Part shown: positions 1 through 8,741 of the stretch, in pieces
How positions within the stretch are numbered: position 1 is the first letter of the stretch
How the letters are laid out: each line of letters opens with the position of its first letter
DNA from: Seleniivibrio woodruffii
GTDB taxonomy: Bacteria > Chrysiogenota > Deferribacteres > Deferribacterales > Geovibrionaceae
Direction of reading: 5' to 3'
Assembly (NCBI RefSeq): GCF_029267515.1
Contig: NZ_JAJUIS010000002.1
Coordinates: 186,001-250,000 of the forward strand
Length of the DNA: 64,000 nt
Notes under the pieces: model-generated
Seen by the model: the letters and a program-made list of their open reading frames with translations, nothing else
What the model was told of the DNA's origin: nothing
Databases searched by the model: none
Translations under genes and position numbers: made by a program

Positions 1-3
1 CTG

Positions 4-1170
4 TCAACCGTTGATAACGGGACTTTTCAGAAAAAATTCTGCGATACGGAAACCGTTTTCTATGAAAAACGTGGGTTTCATAAACTCGTCATAGGTCTGG
101 TTTTCATCCGGTTTAACCCCTGTTCCGTATATTATACAGGGTACAGGCTCCGCAACGTGCGTGCGGCGCTTAACGGGTGTGGGGTGGTCGGGTGAGACCA
201 TGATCCTGAAATCCCCGAATTTTTTCAGTCCGTCAAGGAGTATAGGGAGAAGACGGCTGTCGATGTTTTCCACAGCTTTAATTTTTTCACTTATACTACC
301 CATATGTCCAGCTTCATCAGGGGCTTCGACGTGTATGAATACATAATCATTTTTTTCGAGAGATTTCAATGCGTATTCGGCTTTGCCCTCAAAATTGGTG
401 TCTATAAATCCGGTCGCTCCCGGAACGTTAATAATTTCAAGTCCGCCGAACCTGCCTATACCCCGGATAAGGTCAACAGCGGCAACGACAGCACCGTTCA
501 GCCCGTAAAGTTCTTTAAACGAAGGCATTTCGGGTTTAACACCCTCTCCCCAGAACCATATACTGTTGGCACGGGCATATTTTCCGCCATCGAAAACTTT
601 TTTTGCACGCTCCATTATTGAGAGCAGTGTGTCTGCGCCCTTTCCTTTCGGGAGATACTGTTCCCATTCCTGCCCCATTATATCGTGAGGAGGTGTTGTC
701 TGAAGTTCGAAATCGACATTGCGCATTATCATGAGGTTGCGGTATCCAACGCCTGGGTAAAATTCCGCACCTTCGCTTCTGAATATGCTGTCAAGCTCAG
801 CTATACAAGCCTTTGCGACGTTTCCGTCAATATGGTGAGCGGAGAAATCGTCCATCACTTTTCCGTCCAGAGTAACAAGGTTGCAGCGGAACGCCATGTC
901 CCCTTTGTTCAGTTCAATACCCTGACTGCCCGCCTCAAGCGGGCTTCTGCCTGAGTAGTAGACAGTGGGGTCATAACCCATCAGAGAAAGATTGCAGATA
1001 TCGCTGCCGGGGTAGTACCCGTCGGGTGTGGATTTTATAAATCCGCCGACGCCCTCTTTTGCCATTCTGTCCATATTCGGCTTATCAGCCGCCTGCATGA
1101 CGGTTTTTCCGCCAAGTTCTTCTATTTTATGGTCGCTCATCCCATCGGTGAGCAGTACGACATATTTCAT
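4..1170 (-). CDS. ApgM-type phosphoglycerate mutase family protein, proposed homoserine kinase
   Basis: A 388-residue member of the cofactor-independent phosphoglycerate mutase family of the alkaline phosphatase superfamily (archaeal ApgM type). The N-terminus carries DGMSD. The segment PGSDICNLS near residue 54 holds the expected catalytic serine. DEAGHMG and SPDHPTP are the metal-binding clusters. It abuts hom exactly (TAA then ATG), with AAGGAG inside the hom 3' end as ribosome site. A subset of this family found beside homoserine dehydrogenase in organisms lacking ThrB is listed as proposed homoserine kinase (TIGR02535), so here it probably phosphorylates homoserine rather than 3-phosphoglycerate. 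The fold is clear; the substrate is inferred from context only. Confidence 0.8.
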   Translation of the reverse strand: MKYVVLLTDGMSDHKIEELGGKTVMQAADKPNMDRMAKEGVGGFIKSTPDGYYPGSDICNLSLMGYDPTVYYSGRSPLEAGSQGIELNKGDMAFRCNLVTLDGKVMDDFSAHHIDGNVAKACIAELDSIFRSEGAEFYPGVGYRNLMIMRNVDFELQTTPPHDIMGQEWEQYLPKGKGADTLLSIMERAKKVFDGGKYARANSIWFWGEGVKPEMPSFKELYGLNGAVVAAVDLIRGIGRFGGLEIINVPGATGFIDTNFEGKAEYALKSLEKNDYVFIHVEAPDEAGHMGSISEKIKAVENIDSRLLPILLDGLKKFGDFRIMVSPDHPTPVKRRTHVAEPVPCIIYGTGVKPDENQTYDEFMKPTFFIENGFRIAEFFLKSPVING

Positions 1171-2490
1171 TTAAACAAGCTCCTTAACTCTTATGGCGAC
1201 TGTTTTGTCAGTAACACAGTCTTCTCCGTCTATTTCGGCTATCGCCTTCATAATGTTGTGCGCCACGGTCTTGTGTGTCATAAATACCATGGTCACAACC
1301 TCTCCGGGAGCCCTGTCGTCGGGCTGGATAGCCTGTGATATACTGATTCCGTATTTGCCCAGTATTCCGGCTATCTTTGCCAGAGTCCCCGGTTCGTCCA
1401 GAACCGTGAAGCGCAGGTAAAATTTTGATTTGATGTCTTTTATGTCCCTGATGGGATAGTAGTAATCGAAATCTCTTGTGAATCCGAGCACAGGAACTCG
1501 CTCTGCGCATCCGCTGGCGATGTCTCTTGCTATTGAAACAACGTCCGCTGTTACCGCTGAACCTGTGGGTTTGCCACCTGCGCCGCGTCCGTAGTACATT
1601 GTTTTGTCCACGCTGTCACCGATGAACTCGACAGCATTGAAAACGCCGCTGACCTGTGCCATCATTTCCGCGTTGGGCAGAATTGTCGGATGCACCCTTA
1701 CTTCTATACAATCGTCGTGTTTTTTGGCTATTGCAAGGAGTTTTATCTTGCAGTTCAGCTTCTTGGCAAACTCAATATCCACCTTTTTGATGTTTGATAT
1801 GCCTTCAACGTATATCTTGTCGAAGGGTACCAGAGTCTTAAAACCGATAGACGCAAGAATTGCTATTTTGTGGGCAGTGTCTATCCCTTCGATGTCAAAA
1901 GTTGGATCTGCCTCTGCGTATCCTTTTTCCTGAGCCGCTTTCAGAACTTCGGAGAACTCTTTTCCCTCAGCCTCCATTGAAGAAAGAATATAGTTTGCGG
2001 TACCGTTGATTATGCCGAATATCTCTTTGATATTGTTGCCGACAAGATCCTCTTTCAGTACGCCGATAAGAGGGATTCCGCCTCCGACAGCACCTTCGAA
2101 GCCGATTGTCACGTTGTTTGCCTGCGCCGCTCTGAAAATTTCTTCCCCATGCACGGCAAGGAGTGCCTTATTTGCTGTCACAACATGCTTTTTTGCGTTA
2201 AGTGCTTTCAGCATAATATCCTTTGCAAAAGTATATCCGCCCACAAGTTCGATTACGATATCGATTTCGGGGTCGTTGATAATGTCCTCTGCGCTGTTCG
2301 TGACAACCTGACAAAGCGCGAGCGTATCGTCAAGTTTGGTTTTATCTATTTTAATATCTGCAATAGTTTTCAGACAGATGTCGATTCCCGTTTTTTCAAA
2401 AATATTCTGCTTGTTTTTAAGCAGAATTTCAGCCGTTCCCTTGCCAACAGTTCCGTATCCGATGAGACCTGCGTTCACTTTCTTTGACAT
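1171..2490 (-). CDS. hom: homoserine dehydrogenase
   Basis: Reduces aspartate semialdehyde to homoserine in the threonine/methionine branch. The 439-residue protein begins with a Rossmann motif, GYGTVG at residues 11-16. It has the central catalytic domain (EGAVGGGIPLI, INGTANYILS) and ends in an ACT domain (KFYLRFTVLDEPGTLAKIAG) that usually binds threonine for feedback control. A longer frame runs to 2517, but GGAGG at 2496-2500 sits just before the ATG at 2490, so that start is chosen. It is the first gene of a two-gene unit with the apgM-type gene behind its own promoter (2542-2570). Confidence 0.93.
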   Translation of the reverse strand: MSKKVNAGLIGYGTVGKGTAEILLKNKQNIFEKTGIDICLKTIADIKIDKTKLDDTLALCQVVTNSAEDIINDPEIDIVIELVGGYTFAKDIMLKALNAKKHVVTANKALLAVHGEEIFRAAQANNVTIGFEGAVGGGIPLIGVLKEDLVGNNIKEIFGIINGTANYILSSMEAEGKEFSEVLKAAQEKGYAEADPTFDIEGIDTAHKIAILASIGFKTLVPFDKIYVEGISNIKKVDIEFAKKLNCKIKLLAIAKKHDDCIEVRVHPTILPNAEMMAQVSGVFNAVEFIGDSVDKTMYYGRGAGGKPTGSAVTADVVSIARDIASGCAERVPVLGFTRDFDYYYPIRDIKDIKSKFYLRFTVLDEPGTLAKIAGILGKYGISISQAIQPDDRAPGEVVTMVFMTHKTVAHNIMKAIAEIDGEDCVTDKTVAIRVKELV

Positions 2491-2541
2491 TAATTCCTCC
2501 GAATTTGGATACAACACAACCGTTAAAAATTATGTCCAACG

Positions 2542-2570
2542 ATATTAGTTGATTTGGTATTTCAAGTCAA
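2542..2570 (-). promoter_or_regulatory. sigma-70 type promoter of hom
   Basis: TTGACT at 2565-2570 and TAATAT at 2542-2547 (minus strand) are 17 bases apart, which predicts a start near 2535 and a 5' leader of about 45 bases before hom. Confidence 0.6.
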
Positions 2571-2614
2571 GAAAACTGCTGTGTTTTTTACGGAAAATCT
2601 AATCAATGTTTTAA

Positions 2615-3826
2615 TTAATCGGGGGTAAATTCCACATTTCTTGTGCCTTCGGGTCTCCACGCCGGAGAGATGGTCTTTGCACCTATCCTTTTGCAGTTGA
2701 GTACGGATGCGTATGAAACAGTGTTTTTTCCGAATTTTGAGTTTATTTTATCTATAGCATCATATAGTTGAGGATATTTCTGAAAGTTATCCATTATGTT
2801 TGTCAGCGCAACATATTCTGAAACAAGATTTCCAAGAGTAACACCAAGCAGCCTTACAGGTGTTTCGTCCCATATTTCATCGAAAATGTTCACCGCTTCT
2901 TCATATATGTGATGGGTTGCGGAAGTGAAAAAACCGAACGTTTTCCGTTTGCCTATATTTCCCATTTGTGTGTCGCGGATGGTCAGGTGTACTGTTTTAC
3001 CGGCAAATCCGTTTTTTCTGGCGCGGGCGGAAACCATCTCTGAAAGCTGAAGCAGATAGTTAAGCGCCTCCTCCCTTTTGTTCAGAAAAACCGGCATAGT
3101 CATGCTGTGCCCTATAGACTTCACCGGTGGTTCTTCCGAAACGACACCATCGGCATACTGTCCGCAGACCATCTTATAAAGTCTCGTGCCGTAAATTCCG
3201 AACATCTCTTCAAGCCGCTCCTGCCCGAAATCTCTTAAATCTTTAGGGGTGAATATCCCAAGTTCACGGAAGCGTTTTGCAAGTCTGCGACCTATACCCC
3301 AGATATCGCCGAGCTCAAAACTATCTATGAAGTCAATAACTTCATCCGGTTCAACCATGTAAAATCCGTCCGGCTTGTTAACGCCGCTCGCCATCTTCGC
3401 AATCAGCTTGTTCGGTCCGATGCCAACGGAGCATGTGATGTTAAAAGTCTTTTTAACATAAGATTTTATCATATATGCAGCATCAACTGGGTTTATCTCG
3501 GTTTTGGAAATATCCAGAAACGCCTCATCTATGGAATAAACCTCAACTTCCGGTGTTATGGTTCTCAGGTATTTGTTAATTTCGGTTGATATATAAGTGT
3601 ATTTCCCTGTGCTTGCCGTAACCATTGTTACATGCGGGCAGGCTTTCATTGCCTCATACTTGCTCATTCCGGTTTTGACACCGCAGGCTCTCGCTTCGTA
3701 AGAGCTTGTTACAACTACCGTTCTTTCCTTTGCTCCTATAACGGCGATTGGTTTTCCGCGCAGATGAGGATTAGCCGACTGTTCAACAGACGCGAAGAAT
3801 GCGTCCATGTCCATACAGAGGATCAT
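2615..3826 (-). CDS. dinB: DNA polymerase IV (Y family)
   Basis: Error-prone translesion polymerase of 403 residues. The metal-binding residues are D6 in CMDMDAFFASVE and D100-E101 in YSIDEAFLDIS. The thumb (GIGPNKLIAKMAS, IWGIGRR) and little finger (PVRLLGVTLGNL) follow. I see no clear clamp-binding QLxLF-type peptide at the C-terminus. It is the third gene of the lexA operon and overlaps the small gene upstream by ATGA, so it should be made after DNA damage. Length and motifs are normal for DinB. Confidence 0.93.
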   Translation of the reverse strand: MILCMDMDAFFASVEQSANPHLRGKPIAVIGAKERTVVVTSSYEARACGVKTGMSKYEAMKACPHVTMVTASTGKYTYISTEINKYLRTITPEVEVYSIDEAFLDISKTEINPVDAAYMIKSYVKKTFNITCSVGIGPNKLIAKMASGVNKPDGFYMVEPDEVIDFIDSFELGDIWGIGRRLAKRFRELGIFTPKDLRDFGQERLEEMFGIYGTRLYKMVCGQYADGVVSEEPPVKSIGHSMTMPVFLNKREEALNYLLQLSEMVSARARKNGFAGKTVHLTIRDTQMGNIGKRKTFGFFTSATHHIYEEAVNIFDEIWDETPVRLLGVTLGNLVSEYVALTNIMDNFQKYPQLYDAIDKINSKFGKNTVSYASVLNCKRIGAKTISPAWRPEGTRNVEFTPD

Positions 3827-4074
3827 CTTCCGTTCCCCTCGTCCATTCCTTCAAGGTACCAGCAGGCGTCCAGAGAGCTGAAAGACAGTTCAAAGACATT
3901 GAAACCGTCCGTCACTGTGTATTTATGTATTATGTCGTTTCCGGCGCGTTCCTTCCAACGGTAGCAGATGTCCTTAACAGTGACTTTTTCACCGTGCAGG
4001 CTGAACCATACCGGTCTGGGGGTTGCTTCAAACACAGCGCCCACGCGCACCCTTTCATGCAGGTTCAATATCAT
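3823..4074 (-). CDS. small protein of the lexA-dinB operon, DUF6504-like
   Basis: An 83-residue protein between lexA and dinB, overlapping lexA by 20 bases and dinB by ATGA. GGAGG lies just before its ATG, so it is a real gene. The central part, RPVWFSLHGEKVTVKDICYRW, looks like a small beta-sheet domain resembling DUF6504 proteins found beside Y-family polymerase genes in other bacteria; that match is by eye and weak. Its place inside an SOS operon suggests a helper of translesion synthesis or of LexA control. No enzyme motif is seen. Confidence 0.75.
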   Translation of the reverse strand: MILNLHERVRVGAVFEATPRPVWFSLHGEKVTVKDICYRWKERAGNDIIHKYTVTDGFNVFELSFSSLDACWYLEGMDEGNGR

Positions 4075-4654
4075 AACCGCCCTCCAGCGCGCGTATCACC
4101 ATTTTGACAGTGCCGATAACCTGAAAGTCATCGTATTCACCGACGGGGATAGGAGCAAAATCGGGATTTGCAGGCATAAGAAAAATACCGGCGGATGTTC
4201 TTTCAAATGTTTTAAGAGTTACTTCGCCGTTCAGACGAAATGCTCCTATCTGTCCGCTTTCAATATGGTTTGTTATTTTGATGAGAACGCAGTCACCATC
4301 GAGAATCGCCTTATCCTTCATGCTTTCGCCATCGACACGCAGGAAAAAGTGGTTGTCGCCTATAGGTTTATCCAGACGTATATAACCTTCGACGTTTTCC
4401 TCGGATGTTACAGGTACGCCTGCTTTTATGCGTCCGAGAACAGGGGTGCCCTGTGTGTGGGTTTCGAGGCTTCTTGCAATGTTTCCGGTACGTTTCAGAG
4501 CGCCGGACTGTTCCAGCCTGTCCAGCATATTCTTTACGCTGGCGGTGGACGAAACGCCCATGCCCTTTGCTATCTCACGCACAGACGGAGAATATCCGTT
4601 GTCCTTTATGAACTTATCGATGAACTGCATGAACATTTTCTGTCTGTCTGTCAT
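4055..4654 (-). CDS. lexA: SOS repressor LexA
   Basis: A 199-residue autocleaving repressor of the SOS regulon. The N-terminal winged helix includes SPSVREIAKGMGVSSTASVK. The cleavage pair is A78-G79 in IKAGVPV. The catalytic dyad is S111 (VDGESMKD) and K148 (GEVTLKTFER). A frame from 4666 exists, but GGAGG at 4660-4664 places the start at the ATG ending at 4654; the upstream ATG would sit almost on the operator. First gene of lexA, small protein, dinB. A perfect LexA box overlaps its transcription start, so it is autoregulated. Confidence 0.95.
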   Translation of the reverse strand: MTDRQKMFMQFIDKFIKDNGYSPSVREIAKGMGVSSTASVKNMLDRLEQSGALKRTGNIARSLETHTQGTPVLGRIKAGVPVTSEENVEGYIRLDKPIGDNHFFLRVDGESMKDKAILDGDCVLIKITNHIESGQIGAFRLNGEVTLKTFERTSAGIFLMPANPDFAPIPVGEYDDFQVIGTVKMVIRALEGGYDIEPA

Positions 4655-4669
4655 AAAAGCCTCCATAGA

Positions 4670-4683
4670 CGAACATGTGTTCG
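4670..4683. promoter_or_regulatory. LexA box (SOS operator)
   Basis: The 14-base sequence CGAACATGTGTTCG fits the Bacillus-type SOS box CGAACRNRYGTTYG at every position and not the enterobacterial CTGT-N8-ACAG form. It lies just downstream of the lexA -10, over the predicted +3 to +16 region. Confidence 0.85.
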
Positions 4684-4692
4684 CCTATGGTT

Positions 4693-4720
4693 ATAATAGC
4701 TCAACAGAGACAAAAGTCAA
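4693..4720 (-). promoter_or_regulatory. lexA promoter
   Basis: TTGACT (4715-4720) and TATTAT (4693-4698) on the minus strand, 16 bases apart. The predicted start near 4686 is immediately followed by the LexA box. Confidence 0.65.
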
Positions 4721-4730
4721 GAGAATTGAT

Positions 4731-5201
4731 TTACTTAATCTTTGAGCAGGAAAAGTCGTGAAATTTCACGTCTTTAAAGGTTTTTATATCGTATTGTGCT
4801 GCGTATCCGTCTTTGAGTGATTGTATCATGATATCTTTGCCCTCTTTTGTGACAGCTTCGCCAGGTTCGATGCCTCTAAGCGGTTTTGCCAGAAGTGGCG
4901 CTATGTTATGGCGGAATTTGAGAACCAGTTTCGCATCCTTTTCACGCGGGAAAACTATATCAATATTTCCTTTGCACATTGTTCTGCTGCCTATCCTGCT
5001 TGAATAGAGTTTAACATCTGACAGAACGAGAGAATATGTGCCGTCAGAGTTTTCTTTGATGTTAATCGTGTCAAACTCGCCTGACGGAACGTCAGTAGCT
5101 TCGTCTATTTTTTTTGAAACGTCGGAATTTTTAACGGCATAGTTCACAAACAGAAGCGCTATGAGCGCCACAAGAACCGAACCGAGAAGATATTTACCCA
5201 T
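4731..5201 (-). CDS. hypothetical membrane-anchored protein after ntrX
   Basis: 156 residues, not recognised. Residues 4-22 form one hydrophobic segment (LLGSVLVALIALLFVNYAV) that should act as a membrane anchor or uncleaved signal. The rest is soluble and lysine rich, with cysteines in RTMCKGN and the C-terminal FSCSKIK. The start overlaps the ntrX stop (TAATG), so the two are coupled. It is the last gene of the long operon that begins with the M50 protease gene. A role in envelope sensing with NtrYX is possible but only suggested by position. Confidence 0.7.
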   Translation of the reverse strand: MGKYLLGSVLVALIALLFVNYAVKNSDVSKKIDEATDVPSGEFDTINIKENSDGTYSLVLSDVKLYSSRIGSRTMCKGNIDIVFPREKDAKLVLKFRHNIAPLLAKPLRGIEPGEAVTKEGKDIMIQSLKDGYAAQYDIKTFKDVKFHDFSCSKIK

Positions 5202-6571
5202 TAAGCCTTTCCGTCGGCGGGCTTGAATTTTTCCAGCCCGTACACTTTTATTTTCCGGTGCAGATACGTCCTTTCTATCTCAAGTATCTTTGCGGACTGG
5301 CTTATATTCCAGTCGTTCGCCTGAAGAGTCTGAAGGATATATTGTTTTTCGAAGCCTTCCTTTGCGTTTCGCAAAGCCGCTCCGTTTTCGGACTCATATT
5401 TGTCTTCTTCCAGAGCCCGCAGAAAGTCAGGTGCGTCCTCAACGTCCATTGTCTCGTGTTCGGACAGTACAACCATGCGCTCTATAAGATTTTTAAGCTG
5501 GCGGACGTTTCCGGGCCAGTCAAAAGCCATAAACAGCTCCATCAGAGACAGGCTGACCTTTTTAAGGTCGAGTCCGTTGAGTGAACATGCCTCGCGTATG
5601 AAATGCTGCATCAGAATCGGGATATCCTCTTTCCGCTCGCGCAGAGGCGGAACTGTGAGCGGCACCACGTTTATCCTGTAATAAAGGTCTTCGCGAAAAT
5701 TCCCCGCCTCTATCTCGTCTTCAAGGTTTTTGTTGGTAGCTGTGATAAGTCTGAAATCGGAGTTGACCGGAGTGTTGCCTCCGACACGTGTAAAGCTGTT
5801 GTTTTCGAGCACTCGCAGCAGCTTAGCTTGTGCCGGCATGGACATATCCCCTATTTCGTCAAGGAAGACCGTGCCGTTGTCCGCCTCTTCAAATTTACCT
5901 GTTTTCTGTGACACAGCGCCTGTAAACGAGCCTTTTTCGTGTCCGAACATCTCTGTTTCCAGAAGCTCCGAGGGGATAGCGGCGCAGTTTATTTCAACAA
6001 ACGCCTCTTTTGCCCTGCGACTGAGCATATGGATAAGCCTTGCAACGTGTTCCTTTCCTGTGCCGTTCTCTCCGTTTATCATCACCCATGCGTTTGTGGG
6101 TGCAATCTTTTCTATCTTCTTTTTAAGCTCGTTTATTGGTCTGCTGACACCGAGGATGTCATATTTTTTTATCAGATCACTTCTTGTTTCGCGCAGGTCG
6201 TGCATGAGTTGGAATTTGTCTGTAAGGTGTTTTACTATAAGAAGTATCCGCTCCAGAGAAAGGGGTTTTTCCAGGAAGTCATAGGCTCCTCTGCGTGTCG
6301 CCTCAACAGCGTTTTCAATGTTTCCGTGACCGCTGATTATAACCACCTCAAGGTTGGGGAAATAGCTTTTTATATCGCGCAGACCGTCTATACCGTCTTT
6401 ATCCGGCAGCCATATATCCAGAAACAGTATATCGTAAACATGTTTTTTCAACTGGTCGAACCCGTCCGCAAAAGTTAGGGAGAAATCAGCCGAATATCCT
6501 TCGTCCTCAAGGATATCTTTAATGGCCGTGCATATTCCTTTTTCGTCGTCGATAATAAGTATTCTTGCCAT
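5201..6571 (-). CDS. ntrX: NtrX-type sigma-54 response regulator
   Basis: 456 residues in three domains. The receiver has its phosphorylation site at D52 (FLDIWLPDKDG). The AAA+ domain has Walker A GENGTGKE at 167-174 and the sigma-54 contact loop GSFTGA at 214-219. The C-terminal Fis-type helix-turn-helix holds NISQSAKILEIERTYLHRKI. The last part matches the NtrX/NtrC group that activates sigma-54 promoters. It follows ntrY by three bases, so the pair forms a two-component system. The signal sensed cannot be read from sequence. Confidence 0.9.
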   Translation of the reverse strand: MARILIIDDEKGICTAIKDILEDEGYSADFSLTFADGFDQLKKHVYDILFLDIWLPDKDGIDGLRDIKSYFPNLEVVIISGHGNIENAVEATRRGAYDFLEKPLSLERILLIVKHLTDKFQLMHDLRETRSDLIKKYDILGVSRPINELKKKIEKIAPTNAWVMINGENGTGKEHVARLIHMLSRRAKEAFVEINCAAIPSELLETEMFGHEKGSFTGAVSQKTGKFEEADNGTVFLDEIGDMSMPAQAKLLRVLENNSFTRVGGNTPVNSDFRLITATNKNLEDEIEAGNFREDLYYRINVVPLTVPPLRERKEDIPILMQHFIREACSLNGLDLKKVSLSLMELFMAFDWPGNVRQLKNLIERMVVLSEHETMDVEDAPDFLRALEEDKYESENGAALRNAKEGFEKQYILQTLQANDWNISQSAKILEIERTYLHRKIKVYGLEKFKPADGKA

Positions 6572-6574
6572 AAT

Positions 6575-8737
6575 TTAAGCCTTGCGAAACTCCATAAGAA
6601 AACGTGTGTATTGTCCGTATTCACTCTCAACGGTGATATTGCCGTTGTGCACCTCTATGATCTTTTTGACTATCGCAAGCCCCAGTCCGGTTCCGTCAGG
6701 TTTCTTGCTGAAATACGGGATAAAGACCCTTGTGATATCCTCCTGCGGGATACCCTCTCCGTTGTCTTTGTAATCAATGCGGATCATGTCGTCGGTTTCA
6801 GATACGTTGACGCTTATTTTACCTTTCTGGTTCATAGCGTCAATGGAATTATTTATCAGATTGATAAAAACCCGTTTAAGCTGCTGCTTGTCCCCTATGA
6901 ATCCGATGTCAGGACAATTGATGTCTATTTCGACATTCTGGTTCGATGCGGCATAGAACGCGTATATTTCGTCAAACAGCCCTTTCAGGCTGAACTGCAC
7001 CATTTTAAGCTCAGGCAGACGTGCAAACATGTTGAACTCGTTCACCATGCTCTGCAGGCTCTCCACCTCGGCAACGATAGTATCCATACTGGTCATTATG
7101 GTTTCTCTGTCACTTTCGCCCATGGACGCTTTTCTTTTTATCCTTTCAGCAGTGAGCTTTATGGGGGTCAGAGGGTTTTTTATCTCGTGGGCGATACGGG
7201 TTGCAATCTCTTTCCAGATACCGACACGCTGGAAATTCAGCAGGTCGGTAATGTCATCCAGAACTATGACAAGGTTGTCCACTTCGCCTTCCTGACTGAA
7301 AATTTTAGTTATTGTAGCTGTCATTGTGCGCAGTTCGCCTTTAAGCAGTATCTCTATCTGGAACTGGGTTTCACGCTCCTCTGTCTCTATGAATGACGCT
7401 GCGGGGGTGAGAACAGACGAAAGGAATGCCTCGTTAGCAAACTCTATGACGGTTTCGGCGTAATCATTCTTTTTCAGCAGTTCAAAACTATGTGTATAAA
7501 GGAAAATTGCCGATTTAACGTTTTTAAAGATGGAGTCGATGTACTGGTTGTCCCGCGTTATCTGGATGAACATTTCCGACAGTTTTTCGTTTTTAAGATT
7601 CAGTTCTGTGTTATGCGCGTTAAGACGTTTTATCATGGAGTTGAACGACCGCGCCAGATATGCAAGCTCGTCGTTGCCCTGCACATCCACCTCAACATCC
7701 AGATTTCCCTTTGAAACCGCCGCGGAAGCGGACGCAAGATTCTCTATCGGTCTTGTTATGCTTTTGGCATAAACAAGGCTGCCCCATATCGCTGCGAATA
7801 CAACAAGCAGCGTCATGAGCATGGTTATCGCCTTGAAAGAGTTTTTGACTGGATACAGAAAGTGCTCTGTCTGCCTGTAGGTATTGTAGGACTGAAGGAT
7901 ATTCGCAACGTCCTCAGCCTGGTTTTTCGGAAACTCTTTGTAAACAACTACAACGCCCATTATTCTGCCGGAATTTTTGCTCGAATAAACCGGTCGCCCC
8001 ACCCAGTATATCTGTTTTTTGTTAACAGCCGCATATCTTGCGATAAGTTCTTTGTTTAATATTCTCGATATGGTCTTATCAGTTACAACTTTTCTGATAT
8101 TCTTGTTATCTTTGGATTTTTTTAGTATCAGCTCACCAAATCTGTTATATATCATAATGCCGTCCACACGGTCTTTGCCCATGTAGCTGCCGATAAATCT
8201 GTCCATTTTTGTGTGGTTATTTTTATACACGAAATCGCCAGATGAGATGAAGCTGGCAAGCAAATCGCTTTGCTCGATAACATAGTTTTCGGCCTGCGTT
8301 TGATAAACCTGCATCAGATTCATAGAGCTTTCAATAGCTACCTGAATCTGCGAATTGAACCATTTGTCTATGTTTTTTCCTATTATCTTGTTATTAAAAA
8401 AGAAAACTATCACAACAGGAATCACGGCGATAACTATTGAAAATGTTACAAGACGCGATTGGAGACGGGTGCCGAAGATGTTTTTCTTCCTGTCGATGAA
8501 CATCTTAATAAGGTTTCTGAATATCAGAATAAAAACCACAATCAAGAGTATCAGATTTATGTTTGCCAGAAGAAAGATGGAGATATTAGAGTAAAGGGGG
8601 AAATCGTTATCCAGAAGCTCAGAACCGGCTATCAGATTAAACATCAGCAGGACTATGAGGATAGTTACGTAGATATATTTGTTTTTCCAGTTTATCTTAG
8701 GCAGATAAGACTTGTTTGTTCGAAATCTGAATCTCAC
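6575..8737 (-). CDS. ntrY: NtrY-type sensor histidine kinase
   Basis: Membrane sensor kinase of about 720 residues with N-terminal membrane helices, a periplasmic sensory region, a HAMP linker (KSITRPIENLASASAAVSKG), a PAS-like part, a HisKA box HEIKNPLTPIKL and a HATPase domain (DNGEGIP, GTGLGLAIV). The phospho-accepting histidine is the first residue of HEIKNP. An ATG at 8773 would overlap the previous gene by 32 bases. A GTG at 8737, seven to eight bases after GGAAGG and just past that gene's stop, is preferred. The next gene is its likely partner ntrX. Confidence 0.88.
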   Translation of the reverse strand: MRFRFRTNKSYLPKINWKNKYIYVTILIVLLMFNLIAGSELLDNDFPLYSNISIFLLANINLILLIVVFILIFRNLIKMFIDRKKNIFGTRLQSRLVTFSIVIAVIPVVIVFFFNNKIIGKNIDKWFNSQIQVAIESSMNLMQVYQTQAENYVIEQSDLLASFISSGDFVYKNNHTKMDRFIGSYMGKDRVDGIMIYNRFGELILKKSKDNKNIRKVVTDKTISRILNKELIARYAAVNKKQIYWVGRPVYSSKNSGRIMGVVVVYKEFPKNQAEDVANILQSYNTYRQTEHFLYPVKNSFKAITMLMTLLVVFAAIWGSLVYAKSITRPIENLASASAAVSKGNLDVEVDVQGNDELAYLARSFNSMIKRLNAHNTELNLKNEKLSEMFIQITRDNQYIDSIFKNVKSAIFLYTHSFELLKKNDYAETVIEFANEAFLSSVLTPAASFIETEERETQFQIEILLKGELRTMTATITKIFSQEGEVDNLVIVLDDITDLLNFQRVGIWKEIATRIAHEIKNPLTPIKLTAERIKRKASMGESDRETIMTSMDTIVAEVESLQSMVNEFNMFARLPELKMVQFSLKGLFDEIYAFYAASNQNVEIDINCPDIGFIGDKQQLKRVFINLINNSIDAMNQKGKISVNVSETDDMIRIDYKDNGEGIPQEDITRVFIPYFSKKPDGTGLGLAIVKKIIEVHNGNITVESEYGQYTRFLMEFRKA

Positions 8738-8741
8738 GCTG

